NCBI GenBank assembly: GCA_020850755.1
Contig: JADZEB010000008.1
Coordinates: 37,459 to 101,458 of the forward strand
DNA from: Alphaproteobacteria bacterium
Lineage (GTDB): Bacteria > Pseudomonadota > Alphaproteobacteria > Acetobacterales > Acetobacteraceae
Reading direction: 5' to 3'
DNA: 64,000 nucleotides
Position 1 is the stretch's first letter; every line of letters begins with the position of its first letter. The notes beneath the pieces were generated by a model. It made no database searches and had not been told where the DNA came from. It saw only the letters and a program-made list of their open reading frames with translations. The position numbers and the translations under genes are program-made. Positions 8,854 to 18,855 of this stretch are shown here, piece by piece.

Positions 8854-9288
8854 TCACTGGAACAGCATCGGCGTGGGCAGGTTGAAGCCGAGTGCCACGG
8901 CCAGGCCGGACACGAGGCCAGCCGTGCCGAGCGCGACGATCAGCGTTGTCTTCAGTCCCGGCCGCAGGATCGCCAGGATCGCGAGCAGGAACAGCAGGTT
9001 CGAGATGTGGAACCCGACCAGCACGAAGGACGGGTAGTAGGCAAGCAGCGCCAGCACCGCAAACGTCCGGTCGCGATCCAGTGCCATCCCGCCCCTGCTC
9101 CGCCATGCGCCTGGCGCGAGCACGAACACGCGCAACGCTTCGAGGGCGGCGATGGCGGCCAGCACGAAGGCAACCCCGGTCGGCACGACACGCGCGGTGC
9201 GCGGCGCCTCCTCAAGGTCAAGGATGAAGGCAACCGCCCAGAACAGCGCCAAGAGCGGGATCAGCGCCAATGTGGCAATGCGTGCCAT
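8854..9288 (-). CDS. tctB: Tripartite tricarboxylate transporter small permease, TctB family
   Basis: A 144-residue membrane protein with about four hydrophobic helices (for example LALIPLLALFWAVAFIL and LLFLLAILAIL), the size and topology of TctB. Sequence conservation in this subunit is always low, so the assignment rests on size, topology and its place between tctC and tctA. The last codons (CTG TTC CAG, then stop) are part of a 12-bp sequence repeated 18 bp further on in the gap before tctA. Confidence 0.85.
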   Translation of the reverse strand: MARIATLALIPLLALFWAVAFILDLEEAPRTARVVPTGVAFVLAAIAALEALRVFVLAPGAWRSRGGMALDRDRTFAVLALLAYYPSFVLVGFHISNLLFLLAILAILRPGLKTTLIVALGTAGLVSGLAVALGFNLPTPMLFQ

Positions 9289-9366
9289 GTGCCTCGCGCT
9301 CCCGTGGCAGGCGGCGGGATCGCGCCCGCCGCCGCCGATACGGAATGCAATCGCCGCCCGTTGCCG

Positions 9367-10383
9367 CTACATGTCGCGAAGATCGCGCTCCATCGCCGGC
9401 CGCAGGCTCTCGACCAGCTTGATGTAGTCGCCCATGAACTTGTCGCAGGCCGCCCCATCCATGTCGACGAGGAAGGGGGCCAGCTGCTCGCGATCGGCCA
9501 CCGACCGGAACCCGGCCGACTTCGTGGCTGTCGTGAGTGTCGAGACAAGGCGCTCATACACGGCCGGGTTCTGCTGCTTCACCGCGGTGGCGCAGAACAT
9601 GGCGTAGGGCTCTTCCAGGTGCGGGATCGGCGTCGACAGCATCTGGTTCACGGGCAGGGGCTGCCAAAGGTTCGGCGCCGGGTTGCGGTCCTGGAAGATG
9701 CCGATCGCCTTGGTCAGGGTCAGCGCATTGATCGCCGACCAGTAGGGCGCGATGCAGCCATCGACATGCCCGCCGGCCACCGCGTTGCGGGCCGGGCCGC
9801 CGCCGCCGAAGGGTACGGCCTTGAGGTTGGCGCCCGTGCGCTCGCGCAGCAGGACGGTGGCCGCATGCGCGGCCGACATCGGCGTCGAGACACTGATCGT
9901 GAAGGGGCGCGGCGAGCGCTTGGACTCGTCGATGAACTCGTCCAGACGGTTCCAGCGCGCATCCTTCTTGACCAGGAACACATTGGGATCGGAGAACAGC
10001 GCGCCGAGCCAGGTGATGTCCTGGTAGCGGTGGCCGCGTACCTTGTTCAGCGTGAACTCCCAGGCGATGTGCGGGATCGGGAAATACATCAGCGTGTGGC
10101 CATCGGGGCGCGCGCGCAGCATGTGCAGCATCGCCAGCACACCCGAGGCGCCGGGCATCGAGGTGTAGGTGATGGGGTGGCGGCCGCCCATCGCCTCGGC
10201 CCAGGGCGGGCCGATCAGCCGCACCGAGCGATCGACGCCGCCGCCAGGGGCGACGCCGATCAGGATCTCGACCGGCTTCGAGGGGAACGCGGCACCACCT
10301 TGCGCGCCTGCCTGGCCCGGCAGGGCGGCGGCGGCCGTGGCGGCGAGGAAAAGGCGGCGTGACAGAATGGAACGTGATGACAT
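9367..10383 (-). CDS. tctC: Bug/TctC family periplasmic solute-binding protein
   Basis: A 338-residue extracytoplasmic binding protein. The N-terminus has a Tat-like motif SRRLFL before a hydrophobic stretch and a cleavage region near GQAGAQ. The mature part opens with FPSKPVEILIGVAPGGGVDRSVR, the Bug signature in which the first beta-loop grips a substrate carboxylate. It continues through two Venus-flytrap lobes. GGHVDGCIAPY fits the conserved late segment. GGGAGG precedes the ATG. It should feed TctAB encoded directly downstream. A 238-bp gap separates it from the TAXI gene, larger than elsewhere in the block, so a secondary promoter there is possible. Confidence 0.9.
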   Translation of the reverse strand: MSSRSILSRRLFLAATAAAALPGQAGAQGGAAFPSKPVEILIGVAPGGGVDRSVRLIGPPWAEAMGGRHPITYTSMPGASGVLAMLHMLRARPDGHTLMYFPIPHIAWEFTLNKVRGHRYQDITWLGALFSDPNVFLVKKDARWNRLDEFIDESKRSPRPFTISVSTPMSAAHAATVLLRERTGANLKAVPFGGGGPARNAVAGGHVDGCIAPYWSAINALTLTKAIGIFQDRNPAPNLWQPLPVNQMLSTPIPHLEEPYAMFCATAVKQQNPAVYERLVSTLTTATKSAGFRSVADREQLAPFLVDMDGAACDKFMGDYIKLVESLRPAMERDLRDM

Positions 10384-10621
10384 GACAACCTCCCAGTGCT
10401 CGCCCGGCGGCGCATTGCCGCGCTCTTGGACGGATCCGCCGTTCTTCGAGGCGTGATCCATATGGGCAGTCTAGCGCCGAACCGGGGCGGTTCAAGGGTG
10501 CGCGCGGAGATGCGGGCCACACGCAACCGGCGACACGGCACCGCGTTGGCGTTCCCGCAGCCCGATGCCCCCGCCGCCCTGCACCATGCGGCGGGAGCCT
10601 TGATGTCGTCGGACGCTGGCG

Positions 10622-11581
10622 CTAGCGGATGGTGACGCCCTTCTCGGCGTAGAAACGCGCGGCGCCGGGATGGATCGGCACCACCATGCTGCGCCCGCCA
10701 TTCTGGGTGCGGAACTCGCCGGCCGCCGGATGGATCGCGCGCAGTTCGGCATGGTGCGTGTCCAGCAGCGCCTTCGTCACCGCATAGACGAGGTCGTCCG
10801 GCACGTCCGCGCGGGTGACCAGCAGGATCGGGTTGAACAGGGTGCTAACCGCCTCGGTCTGGCCCGGATAGGTGTTGGCCGGAATCGCATCGAAGTAGAA
10901 GAACGGATGGGTCTGGATCACCTGGTTGGCGCGCTCACGGTCGATCGGGACGAAGCGGACCGGACGGGAGGTGGCAAGGTCCGTGATCGCCGGCGTCGGT
11001 GCCGCACCTGAATAGACCGCGGCATCGATGTTGCCGTCGCGCAGCGAATTCATCAGCTCCGCCGCCCGCAGCAGGAATTGCTGGAACCGGCCATTGATGC
11101 CGTAGGTCTCGGCGACGCGCGGGAACCAGTCCTGGCCGGTCACGCCCACCAGAACGCCGACGCGCTGGCCGGCGAGGTTGGAGATCGAGCGCAGGTTCGA
11201 GTTCGCCGCGACGATGATCTGGAACGGCGAGGAGTAGCCGGTGGCGACATAGCGGATATTGTCGTACTTCTCGTTGGCGAAGGCGCCCTTGCTGTGGGCG
11301 GCGTTGAACGGCCCGTCCGAGGCGGCGAGCGCGAACTCGATGCGGCGCTGGCCGAGAAGCCGCGTATTCTCGATCGTCGCGGCGGTGACGCGCGCCGTGG
11401 CGCGCACGTTCGGTACGTTCTTTTCCACCACCCGCGCCATGCCGGCCGAGATCACATGGAAGGCGCCGCCGGTGCTGCCGCCGCCGAAGGTGATGAAGGT
11501 CTGCGCCTGCGCGGGCGCCGCGCCAAGGATCGCGCCGATGGCCGTTGCCGCCGCAAGGACGGCCAGGTTGCGTCTGTGCAT
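10622..11581 (-). CDS. TAXI family TRAP transporter solute-binding subunit
   Basis: A 319-residue periplasmic receptor with a signal peptide ending AQAQ and the TAXI-type opening FITFGGGSTGGAFHVISAGMARVV. TATIENTRLLGQ and the late HPGAARFYAEKG segment are also typical of the family. TAXI proteins deliver small carboxylates or amides to fused TRAP permeases such as the one encoded four genes upstream in the same unit, so the two should form one transporter. A strong ribosome site (GGGAGGAAC) lies before the ATG. It follows hyuB by 53 bp. Confidence 0.92.
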   Translation of the reverse strand: MHRRNLAVLAAATAIGAILGAAPAQAQTFITFGGGSTGGAFHVISAGMARVVEKNVPNVRATARVTAATIENTRLLGQRRIEFALAASDGPFNAAHSKGAFANEKYDNIRYVATGYSSPFQIIVAANSNLRSISNLAGQRVGVLVGVTGQDWFPRVAETYGINGRFQQFLLRAAELMNSLRDGNIDAAVYSGAAPTPAITDLATSRPVRFVPIDRERANQVIQTHPFFYFDAIPANTYPGQTEAVSTLFNPILLVTRADVPDDLVYAVTKALLDTHHAELRAIHPAAGEFRTQNGGRSMVVPIHPGAARFYAEKGVTIR

Positions 11582-11634
11582 CGAGGTTCCTCCCTTTGTA
11601 GTGGTTGCTGGTTGGCTTCCGGTGCTGTGCCCCT

Positions 11635-13404
11635 CTAGCGATCGGTCGAGACAATCGCGAAGGTGGCGGGATCGACGCGTACGCCGTAGATCGAGGCCGC
11701 GGCCTCCGGCGAGACCAGACCCGCCTCGACATCAGCGAGCACACGCTCCGCTTCGCGTTCGCGCGGCGCGCCGTAGCCGCCGCCGCCCGGCGTGTAGTGC
11801 GTCACGGTGTCGCCCTCGGCCAGCTGCTCGATCTCGCCGATGGCGAAGGCAAGCCGCCGTTCGCCGGGCCTGTCCTCGTTGATGACCCAGCGCCCGCCAT
11901 CGCCGGGCTGCCCGCCGACGACGCCCTGCGGCAGCGAGACCGATTTCTGCGAGGTGTGGTGGAGTTGCGGGTCGGCACCGAGAATCAGATAGGTCAGCGC
12001 CTGCCCCACCCCGCCGCGGTTGCGCCCCGGCCCGCCGGAATCGGTGCGCAGTTCGCGGCGCAGGTAGCGCACCGGCGCCTCGGTCTCGATCGCCTCGATC
12101 GGCGGGATATGGCAGTTGGTAACGTGGCAGGCCATGACATTGATGCCGTCCGCGCCGGCGGTGGCGCCGATGCCGCCCGGCACCACCTCGCCGAACATCA
12201 CGCGGCGGCCCGAGCGCGGCTCGATCGCCATGCTGTAATTGTAGAGGCAGCCGCAGGAATCGCCCATCACCCGCTCGGGCACGGCCTGCGCCAGCGCGCC
12301 CATCACCAGATCGACGATCGAGTGGCACACGACCATGCGCTGCATCACGGCGGCGGGAAAGCTCGCATTCACCAGCGTGCCGGACGGCGCCACGACGCTG
12401 ATCGGGCGCTTGCAGCCCTCGTTGGTCGGGATCTCGGCCGCGGTGATGCAGCGGATCGTGTAGTAGATCGCAGCCAGAGTGGTGGCGAGCGGGCTGTTGA
12501 TCGGCCCCTTGATCTGCGGGTCCGTGCCGGTGAAATCGAGCAGCAGGTCGCTGCCCTTCTTCACCACCTTCAACCGCAGCCAATAGGGGCCGCCGCAGGC
12601 GCCATCGTCCAGCACCGGCTCGGCATGGCTGTAGGTGCCGTCGGGGATGCGCGCGATCTCCTCGCGCGTGCGACGCTCGGAATAGGCCATCAGGTCGTCG
12701 AGGCAGGCCTGCATCGTGTCGCGGCCATACTTGCGGTAGAGCGCGAGCACGTCCTCGGCCGCCACCTGCACGCTCGACAGCTGCGACAGCACGTCGTTCT
12801 CGTGCACCTCGGGCGTGCGGGTGTTGGTGAGAATGATCGCCATCACCTTCTCGTCGAGCTTGCCGCCCTCCACCAGCTTGAGCGGCGGGATGCGCACGCC
12901 CTCCTGGAAGATCTCGACGCCCCAGCCGCGCGTTCCCATGTGCATGGCGCCCACATCCATGTGGTGCACCATCAGGCCGGTGAAGGCGACCAGCTCGCCC
13001 TCGAAGAAGACCGGGTGGAAGACGAGATAGTCGTTGCCGTGCGTCGCCGCGAGCGAGCCGCCGCCGGCGAAGGAATCATTGGTCAGAACGACATCGCCCG
13101 GCTTCCAGCTCTCCTTCGGGAAATAGTGCTTGAGGATGGTCTTGAGGCAGATGCCGACCGTGTTGAGCTGGATCGGCGGGCCTGCCTCCTCGGCGAGCAA
13201 CTGGCCGTCGGCATCGAGGATCGAGGCCGAGCAATCCTCCATCTCCTTGACGATGAACGAGTTGGCCGAGCGGATCATGCGCCGCGTGATGCGCCGGGCG
13301 GCGGCGCGCAACCCGTTGCGGATGATCTCCTGTGTCACCGGATCGACGCCCCGGCGCGCTGCGCCGGCAAGGCCGCCCGTGGCCGCCATGCTGCCCGTGT
13401 CCAT
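11635..13404 (-). CDS. hyuB: Hydantoinase B/oxoprolinase family subunit (HyuB)
   Basis: At 589 residues it has full length for the HyuB/N-methylhydantoinase B family, which pairs with HyuA for ATP-dependent hydrolysis of hydantoins or 5-oxoproline, or with further subunits in acetone/acetophenone carboxylases. VTQEIIRNGLRAAARR, VLTNDSFAGGGS and HHMDVGAMHMGTRGWGVEIFQEG are family landmarks. RTDSGGPGRNRGGVGQ near residue 450 is the conserved glycine-rich segment. The start overlaps the hyuA stop (TGATG), which implies coupled synthesis of the two subunits. Confidence 0.93.
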   Translation of the reverse strand: MDTGSMAATGGLAGAARRGVDPVTQEIIRNGLRAAARRITRRMIRSANSFIVKEMEDCSASILDADGQLLAEEAGPPIQLNTVGICLKTILKHYFPKESWKPGDVVLTNDSFAGGGSLAATHGNDYLVFHPVFFEGELVAFTGLMVHHMDVGAMHMGTRGWGVEIFQEGVRIPPLKLVEGGKLDEKVMAIILTNTRTPEVHENDVLSQLSSVQVAAEDVLALYRKYGRDTMQACLDDLMAYSERRTREEIARIPDGTYSHAEPVLDDGACGGPYWLRLKVVKKGSDLLLDFTGTDPQIKGPINSPLATTLAAIYYTIRCITAAEIPTNEGCKRPISVVAPSGTLVNASFPAAVMQRMVVCHSIVDLVMGALAQAVPERVMGDSCGCLYNYSMAIEPRSGRRVMFGEVVPGGIGATAGADGINVMACHVTNCHIPPIEAIETEAPVRYLRRELRTDSGGPGRNRGGVGQALTYLILGADPQLHHTSQKSVSLPQGVVGGQPGDGGRWVINEDRPGERRLAFAIGEIEQLAEGDTVTHYTPGGGGYGAPREREAERVLADVEAGLVSPEAAASIYGVRVDPATFAIVSTDR

Positions 13405-15482
13405 CAGCCTTCCCTCCGTTCGCAGCGCGCGTTCAGCATCTCGTCCATCTCCACCGACCAGCCGGGCGGCACGAACAGGGTCGAGCCGGGATACTCGATC
13501 AGCGCCGGCCCGGCGAAGCGATGGCCGGGACGGAGCGAGAGGAAGCGATAGATCGGCACCCGCTCGGTGCGGCCCGCCTCCAACAGGACCATGCGCTGCT
13601 CGGCCGGCTCGGGGCTGCCGGCGGCGCGCGGCTGGCGCGGCCAGGTGATCTCGGGCATCACGCCGAGCGCCGCGACGCGCAGGTTGACGATCTGGATCGG
13701 CCGCGACGCCAGGTGATAGCCATAGGCGATGCGGTGCTGCTCGTGGAAACGCTCGGCCAGCGTCGCGGTGCGGCCCTCGTCCAGCAGATCCGGCGAGATC
13801 GGCAGGTTGAGCTCGTAGTTCTGGCCCTGGTAGCGCAGATCGACCGAATGGAGCAGCACGCGGCGATCCTCGGGCACGCCCTCGCCCGCCAGCGCCGTGA
13901 TCGCCTCACCGGTCAGTTCGCCCAGCACGCCGAGCAGGCGATCGCGGTCGGCGGCGGCAAGGTCGGTGACGATGGTGCGCACGAGATCGTGGCGAACATC
14001 GGCCAGCACGAGGCCGGTGGCCGACAGGTTGCCCGGCGCCGGCGGCACCAGCACGCGGCGCATCGACAAGGCCTCGGCCAGCGCGATCGCGTGCAGCGGC
14101 CCCGCGCCGCCGAACGCCACCAGCGTGAAGTCGCGCGGATCGATGCCGCGCTCGACCGAGACAAGGCGCATGGCGTCCACCATCTGCGCCTCGGCGATCG
14201 CCATCACGCCGAGTGCCGCCTCCTCGAGCCCGAGGCCGAGTGGCTGGGCGATGGTGGAGCGCAGCACCGCGCGCGCACGCTCGCTGTCCAGCTTGCGCGC
14301 CCCGGCCAGGAAGTAGCCCGGGTTGAGCCGGCCGGCGAGCAGGTTGCAGTCGGTGACGGTGGCCGCCGTGCCGCCCTGGCCGTAGCAGGCGGGGCCGGGC
14401 ACCGAGCCCGCGCTGCGCGGCCCCACGCGCAGCTTCTCGCCGCGTTCGAGCCAGGCGATCGAACCACCGCCGGCGCCGATCGTCACCAGATCGAGCATCG
14501 GGATCAGCAGCGGATACGGGCCGATATGGCTCTTGTCGGTCAGCACCGGCGTGCCGCCCGATACGAGCGAGATGTCGGCGCTGGTGCCGCCCATGTCGAG
14601 CGTGATGATCTCGGACAGGCCGCAGGCCTTTGCCAGTGTCGTGCCGCCGATGATGCCGCCCATCGGCCCGGAATGCGCCAGCGCCACCGGCACGCCGACC
14701 GCGCTCTGGAAGGTGGAGACGCCGCCATTGCCGCGCATCACATAGGCCGGCGCGGCAATCCCGCTGCGGTCGAGTTCCTGGCGCAGCGCGCCGAGATGGC
14801 CGGCCAGCGGCCGCTTGACGAAGGCGTTCACCCCCGTGGTGCTGGTGCGCTCGTACTCGCGGAACTCGCGCACCACGTCCGAGGAGATCGACATGGCGAT
14901 GCCGGGGCAAATCCCGGCGGCAAGCTCGGCGACGCGGCGTTCGTGCGCGGGATTGGCATAGGCATGCAGGAATGAAACGGCGATCGCCTCGCAGCCGGCG
15001 GCGGCAAGGGCAGAGAGCGCGGCGCGCGCCCCGGCCTGGTCCAGCGGCTCCAGCACCTCGCCCTTCGGGCTGATGCGCTCACGCACGGTCAGGCGCAGCG
15101 GGCGCGGAACCAGCGGCCGGGCTGGGCGCCAATGGATGTCGTAGACATCGGGCTTGCGCGAGGCGCGCCCGATCTCCAGCACGTCGCGGAATCCGGCGGT
15201 CGTGATCAGGCCGATGCGCGCCGACTTGCCCTCGACGATCAGGTTGGTGACGTAGGTCGTGGCATAGACGAAACGCTCGATCCCGTCGGCGGCAAGGCCC
15301 GCCTGGTCGAGGATGCGCGCAACACCTTCGACAATCCCGCGCGTGAGATCCTCGGGCGTGCTCGGTACCTTCAGCGTGACCAGCCTTTCGCGATCGAACA
15401 GCACCACATCGGTATGGGTGCCGCCGGTGTCGACGCCGATCGCCACCGGCGATGGCCTGTCCTTCGTCGTGACCGTGTTCAT
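13404..15482 (-). CDS. hyuA: Hydantoinase A/oxoprolinase family ATPase subunit (HyuA)
   Basis: A 692-residue ASKHA-fold subunit. The phosphate-1 loop is IGVDTGGTHTDVVLFD (residues 15-30). EIITLDMGGTSADISLVSGG is the second phosphate motif, and RGIDPRDFTLVAFGGAGPLHA is the adenosine motif. Together with HyuB it would couple ATP hydrolysis to ring opening of a lactam or imide such as N-methylhydantoin or 5-oxoproline, or to an ATP-dependent carboxylation. No third carboxylase subunit is adjacent, which favours a hydrolase. The start overlaps the TRAP permease stop by four bases. Confidence 0.93.
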   Translation of the reverse strand: MNTVTTKDRPSPVAIGVDTGGTHTDVVLFDRERLVTLKVPSTPEDLTRGIVEGVARILDQAGLAADGIERFVYATTYVTNLIVEGKSARIGLITTAGFRDVLEIGRASRKPDVYDIHWRPARPLVPRPLRLTVRERISPKGEVLEPLDQAGARAALSALAAAGCEAIAVSFLHAYANPAHERRVAELAAGICPGIAMSISSDVVREFREYERTSTTGVNAFVKRPLAGHLGALRQELDRSGIAAPAYVMRGNGGVSTFQSAVGVPVALAHSGPMGGIIGGTTLAKACGLSEIITLDMGGTSADISLVSGGTPVLTDKSHIGPYPLLIPMLDLVTIGAGGGSIAWLERGEKLRVGPRSAGSVPGPACYGQGGTAATVTDCNLLAGRLNPGYFLAGARKLDSERARAVLRSTIAQPLGLGLEEAALGVMAIAEAQMVDAMRLVSVERGIDPRDFTLVAFGGAGPLHAIALAEALSMRRVLVPPAPGNLSATGLVLADVRHDLVRTIVTDLAAADRDRLLGVLGELTGEAITALAGEGVPEDRRVLLHSVDLRYQGQNYELNLPISPDLLDEGRTATLAERFHEQHRIAYGYHLASRPIQIVNLRVAALGVMPEITWPRQPRAAGSPEPAEQRMVLLEAGRTERVPIYRFLSLRPGHRFAGPALIEYPGSTLFVPPGWSVEMDEMLNARCERREG

Positions 15483-17593
15483 TCCGCCGCGTCGCTCCGT
15501 TTAGTGGCAATGGCAGGGCCGGCCGGCGCCGCTTTCCGCGCCACAAGCTCGAGCCCGAGCAGTGAGCCGAGTATCACGATGCCCGCGATGTCGGTCGCGA
15601 GGTCGCCGAAGATCAGGCAAAGGCCGCCCACCGCACACAGCGCGCGCATGAGGGGCGACAGCTCGCGCAGCAGGTATCCCTCCAGCGCCGCGGCCAGCGC
15701 CGATGCGCCGACCAGGCCGGTGACACTGACCTGCATGATCTGCCAGGCGCTGCCTTCCAGGATCATCGCCGGGTGATAGACCATGATGAAAGGCACGATG
15801 AACACCGGCACGCCGAGGCGCACGGCGGTAAGGCCGGTGCGCATCGGATGCGCGCCGGATATGGCGGCGGCGGCGAAGGCTGCCATGCACACGGGCGGGG
15901 TGATCGCCGAGATGACGCCGAAATAGAAGATGAACAAGTGCGCGGCGAGCGGCTCGACGCCGAGCTGCACCAGCCCGGGCGCCACCAGGATCGCCAGCAC
16001 GATATAGGCGCCGAGCGTGGGCACGCCCATGCCCAGGATCAGCGAGGCGATCATCGTCAGCACCAGGAGCAGCGGCAGGCTGCCGGCGGCGAGATCGACC
16101 AGCAGCCCCGAAAGCCGCAGGCCCAGCCCGGTGAGCATCAGCATGCCGATGATGATGCCGGAGCTGGCGCAGGCCACCGCCACCTCGAGCGAGCCGCGCG
16201 CGCCCGCGCGCAGGGCCTCGGCCAGCACCAGGATGCGTGCGCGCAGGAACGACAGCGCGGGCCAGGCGCCGCCGCGACCGAGCACCACCGCCGCCACAAG
16301 AATCGTGATATAGGCGAGGCCGGCTGGCCGCGCGCCCGCCACCTGCCCGAGGGCATAGACCGCGAGATGCAGCAGCACCAGCAGGATGGCGGCGGGGAGC
16401 GCGCCCGGTTCCGCCCTGCCAACCACGAATTCGCGCATCACATAGAGCAGCGCATTCATGCCGATCGTCCAGATCGCCGCCTTGAGCGGCGAGTAGCCGA
16501 ACACGGCCAGCATCACCACCAGCATGGTCGGCACCAGCATCAGGTAGGCGCCCTGGCGCAGCACCGGCCCGAGCGGGGGCAGCTCGCTTCGCGGCTGGCC
16601 GCGCAGGCCCATCCGCGCCGCGCGCAGATCGACCGAGACGAACAGGGCCGCATAGTAGAGCAGCGCTGGGATCAGCGCGCCGGCAGCAACGCGCAGATAG
16701 GGGATCGACAGCGTCTCGGCGATGACGAAGGCGGCCGAGGCCATCACCGGCGGCATGAACTGCCCGCAGGAGGACGCCACCGCCTCGACCGCGCCGGCGA
16801 AGCGCGCCGAGAAGCCGAGCCGCTTCATCAGCGGGATGGTCAGCACGCCGGTGCTGGCGACATTGGCCACCGCGCTGCCGCTGATCATGCCGAACAGGCC
16901 GCTTGCCACCACCGCCACCTTGGCCGGGCCGCCGCGCACCTGCCCGAACAGCGCATAGGCGAGGTCGGAGAAGAACTGCGCCGCGCCGGTTGCCTGCAAT
17001 ACCGCGCCGAGCACGATGAACAGCACGATGTAGGTGGCAGAGATCGCCAGCGGCACGCTGAAAATGCCCTCGGTCGTGAGGTAGAGCGTGACCGTGACAT
17101 CCTCGAACGTGAAGCCGGCATGCGCGATCGCGTTCGGCAGCCACTGGCCGGCGAAGGCGTAGGCGATCGACAGGGCGGCCAGCAGCGGCAGGGCGAAGCC
17201 GGCCACGCGCCGGGTCGCCTCCAGCAGCACCACCACCAGGATCGCGCCGAGCACGATGTCGCGCTGGTAGGCGATGCCCATGCGCATGTCGAGGACAGCA
17301 TCCTCGAACACCAGGTAGACCGAGGGCACGAGCGAGAGGATGCAGAGCGCGATATCGAGCAGATGCGGCGTGCGGCGCGCGCCGAGCGGGCGGCCGAGGA
17401 AGATCAGCACCAGCGCGAAGCCGAGATGGATCACGCGCTGCTGCATCCCTTCCAGGATGCCGATGGTTGCCGTGTAGAGATGGAACAGGGCGAAGGCGAG
17501 CGCGATCAGGTCGAGCACGCCGCGCCAGGCGCCCAGCAGCGGGGCCGGCTCATCGCTGAGCGGCGCTGCCGTGGCGTCGCCCGCGCCTGTCAT
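15479..17593 (-). CDS. TRAP transporter permease, fused 4TM/12TM (TAXI type)
   Basis: A 704-residue membrane protein joining a DctQ-like small part and a DctM-like large part, the arrangement usual for TAXI systems. Early helices include AFALFHLYTATIGIL. The large part has FGMISGSAVANVASTG and SSCGQFMPPVMASAAFV, then GMGVPTLGAYIVLAILVAP and SAITPPVCMAAFAAAAISG, all TRAP permease landmarks. It should import the solute captured by the TAXI protein encoded downstream, using a sodium or proton gradient. Its start overlaps the oxidase stop (TGATG) and its stop overlaps the hyuA start, so it is tightly coupled on both sides. Confidence 0.94.
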   Translation of the reverse strand: MTGAGDATAAPLSDEPAPLLGAWRGVLDLIALAFALFHLYTATIGILEGMQQRVIHLGFALVLIFLGRPLGARRTPHLLDIALCILSLVPSVYLVFEDAVLDMRMGIAYQRDIVLGAILVVVLLEATRRVAGFALPLLAALSIAYAFAGQWLPNAIAHAGFTFEDVTVTLYLTTEGIFSVPLAISATYIVLFIVLGAVLQATGAAQFFSDLAYALFGQVRGGPAKVAVVASGLFGMISGSAVANVASTGVLTIPLMKRLGFSARFAGAVEAVASSCGQFMPPVMASAAFVIAETLSIPYLRVAAGALIPALLYYAALFVSVDLRAARMGLRGQPRSELPPLGPVLRQGAYLMLVPTMLVVMLAVFGYSPLKAAIWTIGMNALLYVMREFVVGRAEPGALPAAILLVLLHLAVYALGQVAGARPAGLAYITILVAAVVLGRGGAWPALSFLRARILVLAEALRAGARGSLEVAVACASSGIIIGMLMLTGLGLRLSGLLVDLAAGSLPLLLVLTMIASLILGMGVPTLGAYIVLAILVAPGLVQLGVEPLAAHLFIFYFGVISAITPPVCMAAFAAAAISGAHPMRTGLTAVRLGVPVFIVPFIMVYHPAMILEGSAWQIMQVSVTGLVGASALAAALEGYLLRELSPLMRALCAVGGLCLIFGDLATDIAGIVILGSLLGLELVARKAAPAGPAIATKRSDAAE

Positions 17594-18855
17594 CAGCCGA
17601 ACCGCGACAGCGCGTAGGGCACCGGATCGACCGGCGGAACGGCCCCCGCCGCCAGCGCGGCGACGATCTCCCCGGTCAGGGGCGCTCCGGTAAGCCCGGT
17701 GTGGCCGTGCCCAAAGGCGTAGAAGACATTGGCGGCGCGGCTGGCGCGGTCGATCACCGGTAGGCTGTCGGGCGTCGAGGGACGGCTGCCCATCCAGAAT
17801 TCCGCGCCCTTGTCGTTGAGGCCGGGATACATGCGCTTGGCCACCGCCAGCATGGCGCGCGGGCGCCGCTCGTCCATCGGTGCGTCGGGGCTGGCGATCT
17901 CCACCGTGCCGGCCATGCGCACGCCATGTTCCATCGGCGTCAGGCCGAACATGTGGTCGCGATTGCTGATCTTGATGCGCGGGCGAACGCCCGGCTCGGG
18001 CAGCATGACATGGTAGCCCCGCTCTGCCTGGAGCGGGACGCGATCGCCGAGCGTGCGGGCGAAGGATTTCGAATCGATACCGGCCGCGAGCACGAAGGCA
18101 TCGCCCGCGATGGTCTGCCCGTCGCAGCGCAACCCGCTGGCGCGGCCGTTCTCGACCACGAAGCCCTCGGCCGTGCCGCGCAGGATGCGCCCGCCCTCCT
18201 CCTCCAGCATCGCCGCCAGTGTCTGGACCAGCCTGAGCGGATTCAGGGTGTGGCCGTTCTCCGGGAAGTAGAGGCCGCGTATGAAGCCGGGCTCCAGCGC
18301 CGGGTCCATCTGCCGGATCTCGTGCGCGGCAAGCACGCGCGCCTCGACGCCGTGGCTTTCCCGGATGCGCTGCGACAGGGCCTCGGTCGGGCCGGCGGCC
18401 TGGCTGCGCCAGACATAGATCTGGCCGGTCATCTCGATCAGGCCGGAGGCGCGATCGCCCAGGATCTCTCGATAGCGGGCATAGCTCGGCGCGTGCAGGG
18501 CGCGCAGGGCGCGGGCATAGGCTTCGACGCGATCAAGCCGGCCGGCGCGGACCCAGCGGATCAGCCAGGGCAGCGCGGCGGGCAGGTGGCGCCAGCGCAC
18601 GACCAGCGGCCCTTCCGGGTCGAGCAGCCATCCCGGCACGCGCCTGAGCATGCCCGGCAGCGCGATCGGCACGCAGAAATCCGGGCTGATCGCCCCGCCA
18701 TTGCCGTAGGAGCAGCCGCGCCCCGGTTCGTCGCGATCGACCAGGGTCACGGCGAAGCCCTGGCGTTGCAGCGCAAGGCCTGTCATCACCCCGACGATGC
18801 CGGCGCCCAGCACAACGGCGCGCCGCGCGTGTCCGCCTTCTGCCGCCTCGCTCAT
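17593..18855 (-). CDS. DadA-like FAD-dependent D-amino-acid dehydrogenase/oxidase
   Basis: A 420-residue DAO-family flavoprotein. RRAVVLGAGIVGVMTGLALQ is the Rossmann dinucleotide site, ending in an acidic residue (LVDRD). RGCSYGNGGAISP and RPSTPDSLPVIDRA with YAFGHGHTGLTGAP are typical of DadA and related amine oxidases, in which the last motif closes the FAD and substrate site. No membrane anchor is seen, so it likely acts at the cytoplasmic face using quinone or oxygen. In this operon a substituted glycine (for example sarcosine or a D-amino acid released from a hydantoin) is a plausible substrate, which is inference. The start overlaps the iclR stop by four bases. Confidence 0.9.
   Translation of the reverse strand: MSEAAEGGHARRAVVLGAGIVGVMTGLALQRQGFAVTLVDRDEPGRGCSYGNGGAISPDFCVPIALPGMLRRVPGWLLDPEGPLVVRWRHLPAALPWLIRWVRAGRLDRVEAYARALRALHAPSYARYREILGDRASGLIEMTGQIYVWRSQAAGPTEALSQRIRESHGVEARVLAAHEIRQMDPALEPGFIRGLYFPENGHTLNPLRLVQTLAAMLEEEGGRILRGTAEGFVVENGRASGLRCDGQTIAGDAFVLAAGIDSKSFARTLGDRVPLQAERGYHVMLPEPGVRPRIKISNRDHMFGLTPMEHGVRMAGTVEIASPDAPMDERRPRAMLAVAKRMYPGLNDKGAEFWMGSRPSTPDSLPVIDRASRAANVFYAFGHGHTGLTGAPLTGEIVAALAAGAVPPVDPVPYALSRFG

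Noticed and set aside
7245..8885. Long open frame on the plus strand opposite tctA (similar ones lie opposite the TRAP permease and gyrA, up to about 1000 codons).
   Set aside because: Highly charged His/Arg/Gln-rich translations without motifs, as expected when a GC-rich gene is read antisense; the opposite strand has clear conserved proteins.
10384..10621. A missed small gene or RNA between the TAXI and TctC genes.
   Set aside because: No frame with coding character, ribosome site or stable conserved structure could be seen in the 238 bp.
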